A stretch of DNA of 21,327 bases from contig JBAQVB010000069.1 of assembly GCA_049297855.1 (NCBI GenBank), positions 1 to 21,327 on the forward strand, in the 5' to 3' direction. The DNA is from CAXYVX01 sp049297855 (GTDB lineage Bacteria > Patescibacteriota > Saccharimonadia > Saccharimonadales > Saccharimonadaceae). The notes under the pieces are model-generated. The model was not told the DNA's origin. It did no database searches and was given only the letters and a program-made list of their open reading frames with translations. The position numbers were made by a program, and so were the translations under genes. This document shows positions 13,198 through 19,614 of this stretch, piece by piece (positions within the stretch are counted from its first letter, which is position 1; every line of letters begins with the position of its first letter).

Positions 13198-14205
13198 TTA
13201 ACGTAGATCGACCTCAAACTCATCGTAATCTTCGACCGACGTATTGGCCGGCTGATGGTGCACTGATTGAGCTTGATCACCAATCTTTCCGTCGTCCATT
13301 ATAACAGGCGTAACCGGTTTGTCGACCGGCGTGGACGTAATTGCTGGAGCTGCCGGGGATGAAGTTTGATTATTGGTGGTTGGTGGTGGCGTTGTTACAG
13401 GAGTTGTAACTGGTGCTTGAGTTAAAGGAGGTGATGCGACACGTGATAATGGTGGCGGCGTTGGTGGTAGAGATGGTGTAGTTACACTCGTTATGGGCTG
13501 AATAACCTTCTCATGAATATTATTAACACTGATTGCGCCAGTTTCTTTTTGCCGAGCTAATAATGCCGCGGCTTCAGCTTCGTCTAGTGTACCAGTTGTT
13601 GAATTTGATGATGAATTAGCGCGCACATTATTCATCGTGGCCACAGCGGCTGATCGCGTATTTTGATCAGATTGAGCCAATAAATGATTAAATTGATCAG
13701 CCACTGAACTATCGTCCATAACATCGGCGGTTTGATTAGCACTAGCGAGTAATTCATCATTGACAGATGTATTATTAACCGTCCCTTGCGTCACCCAACC
13801 TCGAGAGTCCTCAATGTCAGACAATAGAGAAAGACGGTTAATCGCGTCGTTACCTTTAATTTTACGGCCGACCGGATCATCGTCGATGCGCGGGTTGGTA
13901 ATTTCCACCATATTATCCGTGCCATCCGGATTCCATAAACGCACACGCGGCGTGAAGAGAAACCGAATCATAGCCGCCAAATAGGTTTCCATCGGTTGAT
14001 CTTTGCGTAAAGGCAGTGCCAAGATTAGGAATAAAATAGCAACCGGTACGGGAATAACCGCCAGCGGCAGCAATAGTCGACCAAGTGCAAACGCGACGGC
14101 GGCTGCAGCTGCGGCGATAATTAAATAAATAAACTGTCGAAACGAGAACGGACCTAGAATTTTATCTTCCGCCTCGATGTCTTGCGGCACTTTATGCTCA
14201 GCCAT
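13198..14205 (-). CDS. PrgI-family T4SS membrane protein with long disordered tail
   Basis: The N-terminal 75 residues match the PrgI layout: HKVPQDIEAEDKILGPFSFRQFIYLI, two membrane helices (about 25-47 and 49-67), then LPLRKDQPMETYLAAMIRFLFTPRVRLWNPDG. PrgI proteins are small T4SS membrane components encoded just before VirB4 in Gram-positive systems, as here. The remainder (about 100-335) is unusual: a polar region with DDDPVGRKIKGNDAINRL, then a Pro/Thr/Val-rich stretch, ending acidic (VEDYDEFEVDLR). The tail should be cytoplasmic if both ends are inside. Start ATG at 14205, chosen over the in-frame GTG at 14211, because GGTGGGTG lies about 5 nt upstream. First gene of the T4SS operon. 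Confidence 0.82.
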   Translation of the reverse strand: MAEHKVPQDIEAEDKILGPFSFRQFIYLIIAAAAAAVAFALGRLLLPLAVIPVPVAILFLILALPLRKDQPMETYLAAMIRFLFTPRVRLWNPDGTDNMVEITNPRIDDDPVGRKIKGNDAINRLSLLSDIEDSRGWVTQGTVNNTSVNDELLASANQTADVMDDSSVADQFNHLLAQSDQNTRSAAVATMNNVRANSSSNSTTGTLDEAEAAALLARQKETGAISVNNIHEKVIQPITSVTTPSLPPTPPPLSRVASPPLTQAPVTTPVTTPPPTTNNQTSSPAAPAITSTPVDKPVTPVIMDDGKIGDQAQSVHHQPANTSVEDYDEFEVDLR

Positions 14206-14228
14206 TAACACCCACCATTACGGATATG

Positions 14229-14237
14229 ATTATAACA
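14229..14237 (-). promoter_or_regulatory. Extended -10 promoter of the PrgI-TraC-VirB4 operon
   Basis: It reads TGTTATAAT on the minus strand, 23 nt before the ATG at 14205. A leader of about 17 nt includes GGTGGGTG. Confidence 0.6.
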
Positions 14238-14262
14238 CATTAAACCGCTATGTTGAATGGCT

Positions 14263-15471
14263 CTAGTTGGGGTTTTTGAGCGCCCGAATCGGATCCTGTC
14301 GCGCCGATCTAGTCGCTGGCCAAGTTCCAAAAATCAGTCCGATCAATATCGGCACACCGAAACCAATTAAAATAATTTCCGGCGTTATTATGAGTGGAAA
14401 CGAAAAATTAAGGTCAATGACACTGCCCACTAGATACGCTGCCACGAACCCCATTAGACCACCATATAACGTAATGATTAATGCTTCCACTAGAAATTGC
14501 GTAAAAATGTTATATCGCGTGGCGCCGACGGCTTTGCGAATGCCAATTTCGCGCGTGCGTTCCATCACGCTCACAAACATGATGTTCATGATGCCGATGC
14601 CGCCAACCACCAGAGAGACACTCGCTAAAATCAGCGCAGCTGTGGTTAATGTCAACAGCCAACCTGATAATATATTGGCGGCTTTGCGACCGGTTTGTAT
14701 GGTGTATTCGCTATGATCGGCGTGGTTTTTAGCTAAGGCGTTAGCAATATTTACCTCAGTTTTGTTCATTTGATTAGTTGTGGCGCGGGACACGATTTGG
14801 CCAATCTGCTGGCCAACGCCCAGAAGGGCGGTCTGGTTCAACGGCACAAACGCGGTTTTGTCAATATCGACGCCGGATAGCGAGATTGGCTGATCGAGCT
14901 CGTCTAACACGCCCACCACAATAAAGTCGGCGTTCTTTAAGCTGATAATTTGACCGGCAGCTTGGTCGGTGCCGAGTAATCCGACCGCTAATTTACGTCC
15001 CAGCACCACCTCATTACTCTGGGGATCGTTACTATCGAAGAAACCGCCCGAGGCAAATTTCAGCTGAAAAACTCGCGGAAAAACATTAGTCGTGGCCACG
15101 ATGTCTGCTCCCTGATAACTATTTTGGGCGCCACGTACCGTGCCGGCGCTAAAAATCATCGGCGCACTAGCTTGCACGCCGTCAGTTTGGGCAATCGCTC
15201 TTGCGTCCGCTTCATTTAAAGTAGTGGCCGGTGTCACCGTGAGTGGTGAAAAGGCGTTCAAACCGGTCGCGCTACTAAAATTATTGCGCACCACAATGAG
15301 CCGGTCGCTCAGTGTACTCACTTGATTCAATAAACTCTGGCGCAAACCACCCGAAATAATCAACACGAGGGTGATGATAAAAACGCCGATTGCCACACCG
15401 AGAACAGTTAGAAAAGTTCGCGCGCGATGACTTTTGAGGTTCTTTTTGGCAATTTGATAACTTCTAAGCAT
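14263..15471 (-). CDS. ABC transporter permease, MacB/FtsX type
   Basis: A 402-aa protein with the MacB topology: helix 1 (about 19-41) after a basic YQIAKKNLKSHRARTF start, a large extracytoplasmic MacB core domain (about 45-270), and three C-terminal helices. The coupling loop VMERTREIGIRKAVGAT is the hallmark of the FtsX/MacB permease domain. The C-terminus ARQDPIRALKNPN is also typical. Such permeases act with an ATPase as mechanotransducers, exporting lipoproteins, peptides or drugs rather than moving substrate through the membrane helices. The substrate here is unknown and no MacA-like adaptor is present. It overlaps the ATPase gene by 8 nt; GAGG 7 nt upstream serves as ribosome-binding site. 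Confidence 0.92.
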   Translation of the reverse strand: MLRSYQIAKKNLKSHRARTFLTVLGVAIGVFIITLVLIISGGLRQSLLNQVSTLSDRLIVVRNNFSSATGLNAFSPLTVTPATTLNEADARAIAQTDGVQASAPMIFSAGTVRGAQNSYQGADIVATTNVFPRVFQLKFASGGFFDSNDPQSNEVVLGRKLAVGLLGTDQAAGQIISLKNADFIVVGVLDELDQPISLSGVDIDKTAFVPLNQTALLGVGQQIGQIVSRATTNQMNKTEVNIANALAKNHADHSEYTIQTGRKAANILSGWLLTLTTAALILASVSLVVGGIGIMNIMFVSVMERTREIGIRKAVGATRYNIFTQFLVEALIITLYGGLMGFVAAYLVGSVIDLNFSFPLIITPEIILIGFGVPILIGLIFGTWPATRSARQDPIRALKNPN

Positions 15472-16405
15472 TGTTTAACCTCGGGCTTGACTGATCACTG
15501 GCGGCTGTTGATCGGTGCAAGCGGTGTTTTGTAGTACGCGATTTTCTGTTCGTTGGCGTAATCACTTTTTGAAAAACCTTAAACGCTGAACTGCCCGTGA
15601 GTGATACGTCTTTAGCGATGCGACCATCTTTCATGAAAATCGCTCGACTGCCGTAGCTCAAGAGGTCGGGATTGTGCGTGACCATTAAAATCGTATTGCC
15701 AGCGGCGTGAATATTCGAGAGTTCCTGCATAATCATGGTAGAGTTTTCGCTGTCTAAACTACCGGTCGGCTCGTCGGCCAGAATAATCGAGGGTTGATTA
15801 ATCAGCGCACGCGCAATCGCCACGCGCTGACGCTGGCCACCACTCAGTTGATTAGGTGTGTAATATTCTTTATTTTTAAGGCCAAGCCGCGCCAAAATAC
15901 GGTCGGCGCGCTGCTCGTCACGATAATTAAAACCTCTGTGCGTATATTGCAGAGGTAGCGCAACATTATCGAGTACATTTAAATTATCAAGAATATTGAA
16001 ATCCTGAAAAATAAAACCAATTCGGCGACCACGCACCCGGGCTTTGCGGCGAGCGCTGATTTTTCGCGTAAAATCCTCGTGATTCAATAAATATTCACCA
16101 CTAGTTGGCCCATCTAACAAACCAATCACATTCAATAGGGTGGTCTTTCCGCTGCCGCTAGCGCCCATAATTATCACAAACTCACCCTGCCGAATCGTCA
16201 AGTCAATTCCGTCGAGTGCCTTGACTTCGGTCTCCAGGCCGTCACCCAAATATAGTCGAGTAATTTGTTTAAATTCAATTACAGCATCGTGATCGTTCGT
16301 CGAATCATTAGTTGTCTTTGGTCTTGCAAAAAAAAGCCGGTTCTGTTGGCGCCGATTGGTCGGTAGACCGAATAAATCGCATAGTGGCTGAATCTCGCTA
16401 TTCAT
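15464..16405 (-). CDS. ABC transporter ATP-binding protein, MacB/LolD type
   Basis: All ATPase motifs are intact: Walker A GASGSGKT (81-88), Q-loop Gln134, signature LSGGQ (187-191), Walker B IILADE (207-212) and switch His244. The subfamily is that of LolD/MacB/FtsE-like cassettes (DEPTGSLDSENS). Relative to a standard 225-aa cassette it has an extra N-terminal stretch of about 42 residues (MNSEIQPLCDLFGL...) and a basic C-terminal tail of about 45 residues. The ATG at 16405 is supported by a TATAAT 7 nt upstream, implying a leaderless message. It partners the overlapping permease gene. Confidence 0.93.
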   Translation of the reverse strand: MNSEIQPLCDLFGLPTNRRQQNRLFFARPKTTNDSTNDHDAVIEFKQITRLYLGDGLETEVKALDGIDLTIRQGEFVIIMGASGSGKTTLLNVIGLLDGPTSGEYLLNHEDFTRKISARRKARVRGRRIGFIFQDFNILDNLNVLDNVALPLQYTHRGFNYRDEQRADRILARLGLKNKEYYTPNQLSGGQRQRVAIARALINQPSIILADEPTGSLDSENSTMIMQELSNIHAAGNTILMVTHNPDLLSYGSRAIFMKDGRIAKDVSLTGSSAFKVFQKVITPTNRKSRTTKHRLHRSTAASDQSSPRLNNA

Positions 16406-16412
16406 TTACTTT

Positions 16413-16418
16413 ATTATA
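16413..16418 (-). promoter_or_regulatory. -10 of the ABC exporter operon, predicted leaderless
   Basis: It reads TTTTATAAT on the minus strand (consensus TATAAT without the TG extension), with 7 nt (AAAGTAA) to the ATG. Confidence 0.55.
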
Positions 16419-16462
16419 AAATAATGATCTATCTAAAGCAATAGAAAATCGCTGTTAAATGT

Positions 16463-16482
16463 TGTAGTTTTAGTAAACTACA
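16463..16482 (-). terminator. Perfect hairpin over the recF stop codon, possible terminator
   Basis: An 8-bp perfect stem (TGTAGTTT with AAACTACA) and a 4-nt loop includes the recF stop at 16478-16480. There is no clear T-tract on the minus strand, so termination is only possible. Confidence 0.45.
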
Positions 16483-17494
16483 GTTTAATATTATTAGAGA
16501 TTTGTCCAGTAAAGACGATGGTGGTGGCAATTAAATAATTACGCGTAAAAATAGGTACCCGATAAAGATTTTCGCGATGACACTGATCCAGCTCGCTATC
16601 AACATCATCGAGCAAAATATACGCTTTTTCGTGCAATCGTTGGTTGATTAACTCGGCAAAACTGGCTAAAATCGCAAATAGTAAAGTGCGGTTTTCGCCA
16701 CGTGAAGCGTTGGTTTTGGCATTTTGGGTTGCAAAATGAAATTCGTAATCGTCGCGTTGAGCGCCGAGCCTAGTAGTTAAGTAACCAAACCTCAAATCAA
16801 TCTGGAGCCTCCTTAATATGTCGGCGCTGGAATATTGTTCACTAACAAATTTAATTTTAACCATTTCTTCATAAGTAGAACCGGCAATCGCGACATAATT
16901 ATCAGCAAGCCGTTCGTTAATTTGCTGAATGATTTGACGTCGTTTCTGTGATATCGTCACCGATAATTCGGCCAGCTGGACGTCCCAAACTAATAAATTC
17001 TCGGCGGTGGCCATATCTGATTTTAAGAGTCTATTGCGCTGGCGCAAAACACGATCAAATTTTGCTAGTTTAACGGCAAAATCAGGCTCGATTTGCGTGA
17101 TGAAGCGATCAAAAAACTCCCGCCGACGCGATGGCGAACCGTAAATAATCATTAAATCATTTGGCTCAAACAACAACACCGGCCGACGCGCCTTTTTAGA
17201 TAAGGTTTTGGTTGATTTACTGCCTATGATAAATTCTTTTTGGTTGTTTTGAAATTTAATAGTGCGCATCGCATCTGTTAAAGTTAGGTCAATCCGCCAC
17301 CAAGTTTGACCAATCGTGATAATATCGCGAAAATTAGAACGGTATGATTTACCGATTAGTGCTAAATAAATTGCTTCCAAAATTGTCGTTTTGCCAACGC
17401 CATTATTGCCGGTGACAATAACTGGACCCGGCTGAAGCTGCACGAAAAAATCGCGGTGTGAACGAAAATTTTGCAAACGCAGGCTCTCAATCAT
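16478..17494 (-). CDS. recF: DNA replication/repair protein RecF
   Basis: SMC-like ATPase that loads RecA at gaps with RecO/RecR. MIESLRLQNFRSHRDF start, Walker A GNNGVGKTT (29-37), LLFEPNDLMIIYGSPSRRREFFD, the ABC-type signature region SRGENRTLLFAILASFAEL, and Walker B ILLDDVDSELD (about 293-303) are present. The 338-aa length is slightly below the usual 350-370. The position is unusual: in most bacteria recF follows dnaN on the same strand; here it lies left of rpmH, divergent from dnaA-dnaN. An extended -10 ends exactly 6 nt before the ATG, predicting a leaderless mRNA. Confidence 0.93.
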   Translation of the reverse strand: MIESLRLQNFRSHRDFFVQLQPGPVIVTGNNGVGKTTILEAIYLALIGKSYRSNFRDIITIGQTWWRIDLTLTDAMRTIKFQNNQKEFIIGSKSTKTLSKKARRPVLLFEPNDLMIIYGSPSRRREFFDRFITQIEPDFAVKLAKFDRVLRQRNRLLKSDMATAENLLVWDVQLAELSVTISQKRRQIIQQINERLADNYVAIAGSTYEEMVKIKFVSEQYSSADILRRLQIDLRFGYLTTRLGAQRDDYEFHFATQNAKTNASRGENRTLLFAILASFAELINQRLHEKAYILLDDVDSELDQCHRENLYRVPIFTRNYLIATTIVFTGQISNNIKL

Positions 17495-17500
17495 TTACTC

Positions 17501-17509
17501 ATTATAGCA
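17501..17509 (-). promoter_or_regulatory. Extended -10 promoter of recF, predicted leaderless
   Basis: It reads TGCTATAAT on the minus strand, with 6 nt (GAGTAA) to the ATG. The promoter lies just beyond the rpmH terminator. Confidence 0.68.
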
Positions 17510-17524
17510 GGCCGTAACAGATAA

Positions 17525-17553
17525 AAATAAAATCCCACTCGGGGATTTTATTT
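17525..17553 (-). terminator. rpmH rho-independent terminator overlapping its stop codon
   Basis: A 12-bp perfect stem (AAATAAAATCCC with GGGATTTTATTT on the plus strand) and a 5-nt loop is followed on the minus strand by a T-run. The TAA of rpmH (17548-17550) lies inside the 5' arm as transcribed. Confidence 0.85.
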
Positions 17554-17694
17554 AGTGATAGTCGCCACGGTGGCGCGCTTTTTACTGCGTCGTCGTTTCA
17601 GGACGATTTGGCCAGCCTTGCTACTCATGCGAGCCCGAAAGCCATGTCGACGAGCACGGTGACGATTGTGGGGTTGATATGTTCTCTTTGGCAT
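17548..17694 (-). CDS. rpmH: Ribosomal protein bL34
   Basis: A 48-residue, strongly basic protein beginning MPKRTYQPHNRHRARRHGF and containing RARMSSKAGQIVLKRRRSKKR. This matches bL34 (MKRTYQP-x-x-x-x-R-x-R-x-HGFR-x-RM-x-T-x-x-G-x-x-x-L-x-x-RR). The ATG at 17694 is fixed by the MPKRTYQP start. The message is near-leaderless (-10 ends 9 nt upstream) and ends in a hairpin overlapping the stop. rpmH is usually followed by rnpA; here rnpA is on the other side of dnaA-dnaN. Confidence 0.97.
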   Translation of the reverse strand: MPKRTYQPHNRHRARRHGFRARMSSKAGQIVLKRRRSKKRATVATITK

Positions 17695-17703
17695 AATATG
17701 GCT

Positions 17704-17712
17704 ATTGTAACA
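17704..17712 (-). promoter_or_regulatory. Extended -10 promoter of rpmH
   Basis: It reads TGTTACAAT on the minus strand, 9 nt before the ATG, so the leader would be about 3 nt and no Shine-Dalgarno is possible. Confidence 0.6.
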
Positions 17713-17787
17713 GATTCGTTGCATCTGTGCAAGCCAGAAATCACGTTCCAGTTGACACGGATTAGTTTTTCCACTATTTTTTAGTAA

Positions 17788-17796
17788 TTATCCACA
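17788..17796 (+). promoter_or_regulatory. Consensus DnaA box
   Basis: TTATCCACA is an exact match to the bacterial consensus, in the rpmH-dnaA spacer. Confidence 0.8.
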
Positions 17797-17880
17797 GCCG
17801 TACTTAAGTAGTCAAAACGCTAACTGACCACTATTAATCGTTTAATGAAAAAACACAACAAAGATTAGCTAACTCGCGGT

Positions 17881-17909
17881 TGTGGAAAACTCGTAAATTG
17901 TGCTAAAAT
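17881..17909 (+). promoter_or_regulatory. dnaA promoter with overlapping DnaA box
   Basis: TGTGGAAAA (17881-17889, reverse complement TTTTCCACA) covers the -35 position, and TG-C-TAAAAT (17901-17909) is an extended -10. The ATG at 17919 is 9 nt after the -10, so the leader is a few bases at most. The layout suggests autorepression by DnaA. Confidence 0.6.
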
Positions 17910-17918
17910 TTATCTATC

Positions 17919-19307
17919 ATGACTGAGGTAAAAATGTCAGAAGATCGAAAAAATTTTACGAGCATCGATGAAGCGTCGCTCTGGCATACCATTTGTGGCG
18001 AAGCTGAACTTTTGATCGAGCCGTCATCCTATGCTACTTTTTGGCATAAATCCAACCTGGTGAATATTAGTGGCACCACGCTCACAATCGAAGTTAATAA
18101 TATTTTTGCGCGCACTCAGTTTGAGAAAAAATTTGCCGACATTATCGATTCTATCCTCGTTAAAAAAGGATATGTGCGACCTAATTTGATTTTTATCACT
18201 AGTAAAAATCGCGAGCATCGCAACGAGGAAGTCGCCGTTATTTCGGATAAAAAGTTGCATCATACTAGTAAATCCACTGAACAGTTTAATTCTAATCTTA
18301 ATGCACGTTATCAGTTTAATAATTTCGTTGTCGGTGGATCTAACGATCTAGCTTATGCGGCGGCACAAGCGGCGGCTGAACATCCCGGTGAACGCTACAA
18401 CCCAATCTTCATTTACGGTGGTGTGGGCTTAGGTAAAACGCACTTGATTCAAGCACTCGGTAACGCGATCATAGTCAAGCACCCCGATAAAAAGGTTTTA
18501 TACGTGTCGACCGAAACTTTCGTGAATGACTTTATTAATCACATTCGTAACAAAACGCCAGGGGAATTCACCAGCAAATACCGTGAAATCGACACGCTCA
18601 TTATCGATGATTTTCAATTTATTGCCGGCAAAGAAAAAAATATTGACGCGTTTTTCAACACTTTTAATGTGCTACATCAAAACAATAAACAGATCGTCAT
18701 CGCCGCTGATCAACCGCCGGCTAAAATTCCGACGTTGCCGGAACGACTGCGCTCGCGTCTACTTATGGGCATGGCAATTGATATTGGCTTGCCGGATTAT
18801 GAAACACGCGTCGCAATTATTCAAATTAAAACCGCTAACTCAACCGTCACGCTGCCGGATGAGACAATTGACTACTTGGCTAATAACATTAAAACCAACG
18901 TGCGCGAGCTAGAGGGCGCACTTAATCAAATTTTAGCCTACGCCGAGATGCAACAAATTACACCTACGCCAGAGTTCGCCGCTGAGTTATTAGCCAGTTC
19001 ACGACTCGTCGCACCCAAACACTTGACGCCACGTATGATTATTGAAAAAACCGCCAAATATTTCGATCTCAAACCGACTGATATTTGTAGCCCGGCGCGC
19101 GATCGTTACGTTGCCTTTCCACGTCAAATCGCCATGTATTTATTGCGCACTGAATTAAAATTGTCATTTCCACAAATTGCACATGAATTAGGACGCAAAG
19201 ATCATACAACCGCCATGAGTTCAATTCGTAAAATTGAGCGTGAAATTCAATTAAACGCCACCGTACGGGAAAAAGTTAATAATGTACGTAATGCAATTTA
19301 TGAATAA
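17919..19307 (+). CDS. dnaA: Chromosomal replication initiator DnaA
   Basis: AAA+ ATPase that binds DnaA boxes and opens the origin. Domain I (about 15-90, EASLWHTICGEAELLI) is followed by a short linker. Domain III starts at YQFNNFVVGGSNDLAYAAA and carries Walker A GGVGLGKT (167-174), Walker B LIIDD (227-231), and ERLRSRLLMGMAIDI (sensor/arginine-finger region). Domain IV ends with the helix-turn-helix signature HELGRKDHTTAMSSIRKIE. Length 462 aa is normal. Two starts are possible: ATG 17919 (near-leaderless) or ATG 17934 (15 nt later, with GAGGT 4 nt upstream). I give the first. First gene of the rightward block, followed 307 nt later by dnaN. Confidence 0.97.
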   Translation: MTEVKMSEDRKNFTSIDEASLWHTICGEAELLIEPSSYATFWHKSNLVNISGTTLTIEVNNIFARTQFEKKFADIIDSILVKKGYVRPNLIFITSKNREHRNEEVAVISDKKLHHTSKSTEQFNSNLNARYQFNNFVVGGSNDLAYAAAQAAAEHPGERYNPIFIYGGVGLGKTHLIQALGNAIIVKHPDKKVLYVSTETFVNDFINHIRNKTPGEFTSKYREIDTLIIDDFQFIAGKEKNIDAFFNTFNVLHQNNKQIVIAADQPPAKIPTLPERLRSRLLMGMAIDIGLPDYETRVAIIQIKTANSTVTLPDETIDYLANNIKTNVRELEGALNQILAYAEMQQITPTPEFAAELLASSRLVAPKHLTPRMIIEKTAKYFDLKPTDICSPARDRYVAFPRQIAMYLLRTELKLSFPQIAHELGRKDHTTAMSSIRKIEREIQLNATVREKVNNVRNAIYE

Positions 19308-19528
19308 GTTTAGTTGCTGTGGTGGTGGAAAAACGGTGTTAATCTTGCGTCAAAACGGTCGCTTATTGATGGATAAAATTGTGGCTGGTTTTACACACGT
19401 ATCGGGATATGACCAATTTTGGTACGCGCGACAGTGGATAAATCGATTCTTTACACCAACTTCCAACAATCGCGTCCACCAATTTTCACCAATTAAAAAA
19501 CCGCTATTTTCATCTGTTAAATTACTTA

Positions 19529-19546
19529 TTTTCCACTTTTTCCACA
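19529..19546 (+). repeat. Tandem DnaA boxes next to AT-rich DNA
   Basis: Two abutting 9-mers, TTTTCCACT and TTTTCCACA, are in the same orientation. Each differs from TTATCCACA at one or two positions. The A/T-rich run starts immediately to the right. Confidence 0.6.
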
Positions 19547-19557
19547 TAGTTTATTAT

Positions 19558-19566
19558 TGTTATAAT
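19558..19566 (+). promoter_or_regulatory. Extended -10 promoter of dnaN
   Basis: TG-T-TATAAT lies 48 nt before the dnaN ATG. It is within the AT-rich candidate unwinding segment, so dnaN transcription may influence origin opening. Confidence 0.55.
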
Positions 19567-19580
19567 TATATTTTAATAAA

Positions 19581-19614
19581 GGAAAGGACGCGTTAATAAA
19601 TTCGCGAAAAAATT
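19581..19614 (+). promoter_or_regulatory. dnaN leader: distant Shine-Dalgarno followed by a small hairpin
   Basis: GGAAAGGA (19581-19588) is 26 nt from the ATG, too far for normal initiation. Between them CGCG (19589-19592) and CGCG (19603-19606) can pair across a 10-nt loop. With that hairpin folded, the remaining distance is 8 nt, the usual spacing. Confidence 0.5.

Larger units (their letters stand above)
17695..17918. other. rpmH-dnaA intergenic region, left half of candidate oriC
   Basis: This divergent spacer holds promoters for both genes and DnaA-box-like 9-mers: TTATCCACA at 17788-17796 (perfect consensus), TTTTCCACT at 17767-17775, and TTTTCCACA on the minus strand at 17881-17889. 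Gene orientation flips here. The last box covers the -35 position of the dnaA promoter. Confidence 0.65.
19308..19614 (+). other. dnaA-dnaN intergenic region, candidate oriC with DnaA boxes and AT-rich segment
   Basis: 307 nt without a gene. DnaA-box-like 9-mers occur at 19324-19332 (minus, TTTTCCACC), 19368-19376 (minus, TTATCCATC), 19433-19441 (minus, TTATCCACT), and as two directly adjacent copies at 19529-19537 (TTTTCCACT) and 19538-19546 (TTTTCCACA). The tandem pair is followed by an almost pure A/T stretch (about 19547-19580), a plausible unwinding element. The dnaN promoter and leader occupy the right end. A frame open from 19282 to 19596 has no codon or homology support. Confidence 0.6.

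Noticed and set aside
14267..14716. Open frame of 149 codons on the plus strand
   Set aside because: Antisense to the conserved C-terminal helices of the MacB-type permease; no ribosome-binding site and no family match.
18526..18912. Open frame of 128 codons on the plus strand
   Set aside because: Alternative frame within the DnaA ATPase domain, where the dnaA frame is clearly the coding one.
19282..19596. Open frame of 104 codons spanning the dnaA-dnaN spacer
   Set aside because: Starts inside dnaA, covers DnaA boxes and AT-rich DNA, has no ribosome-binding site and a random composition.
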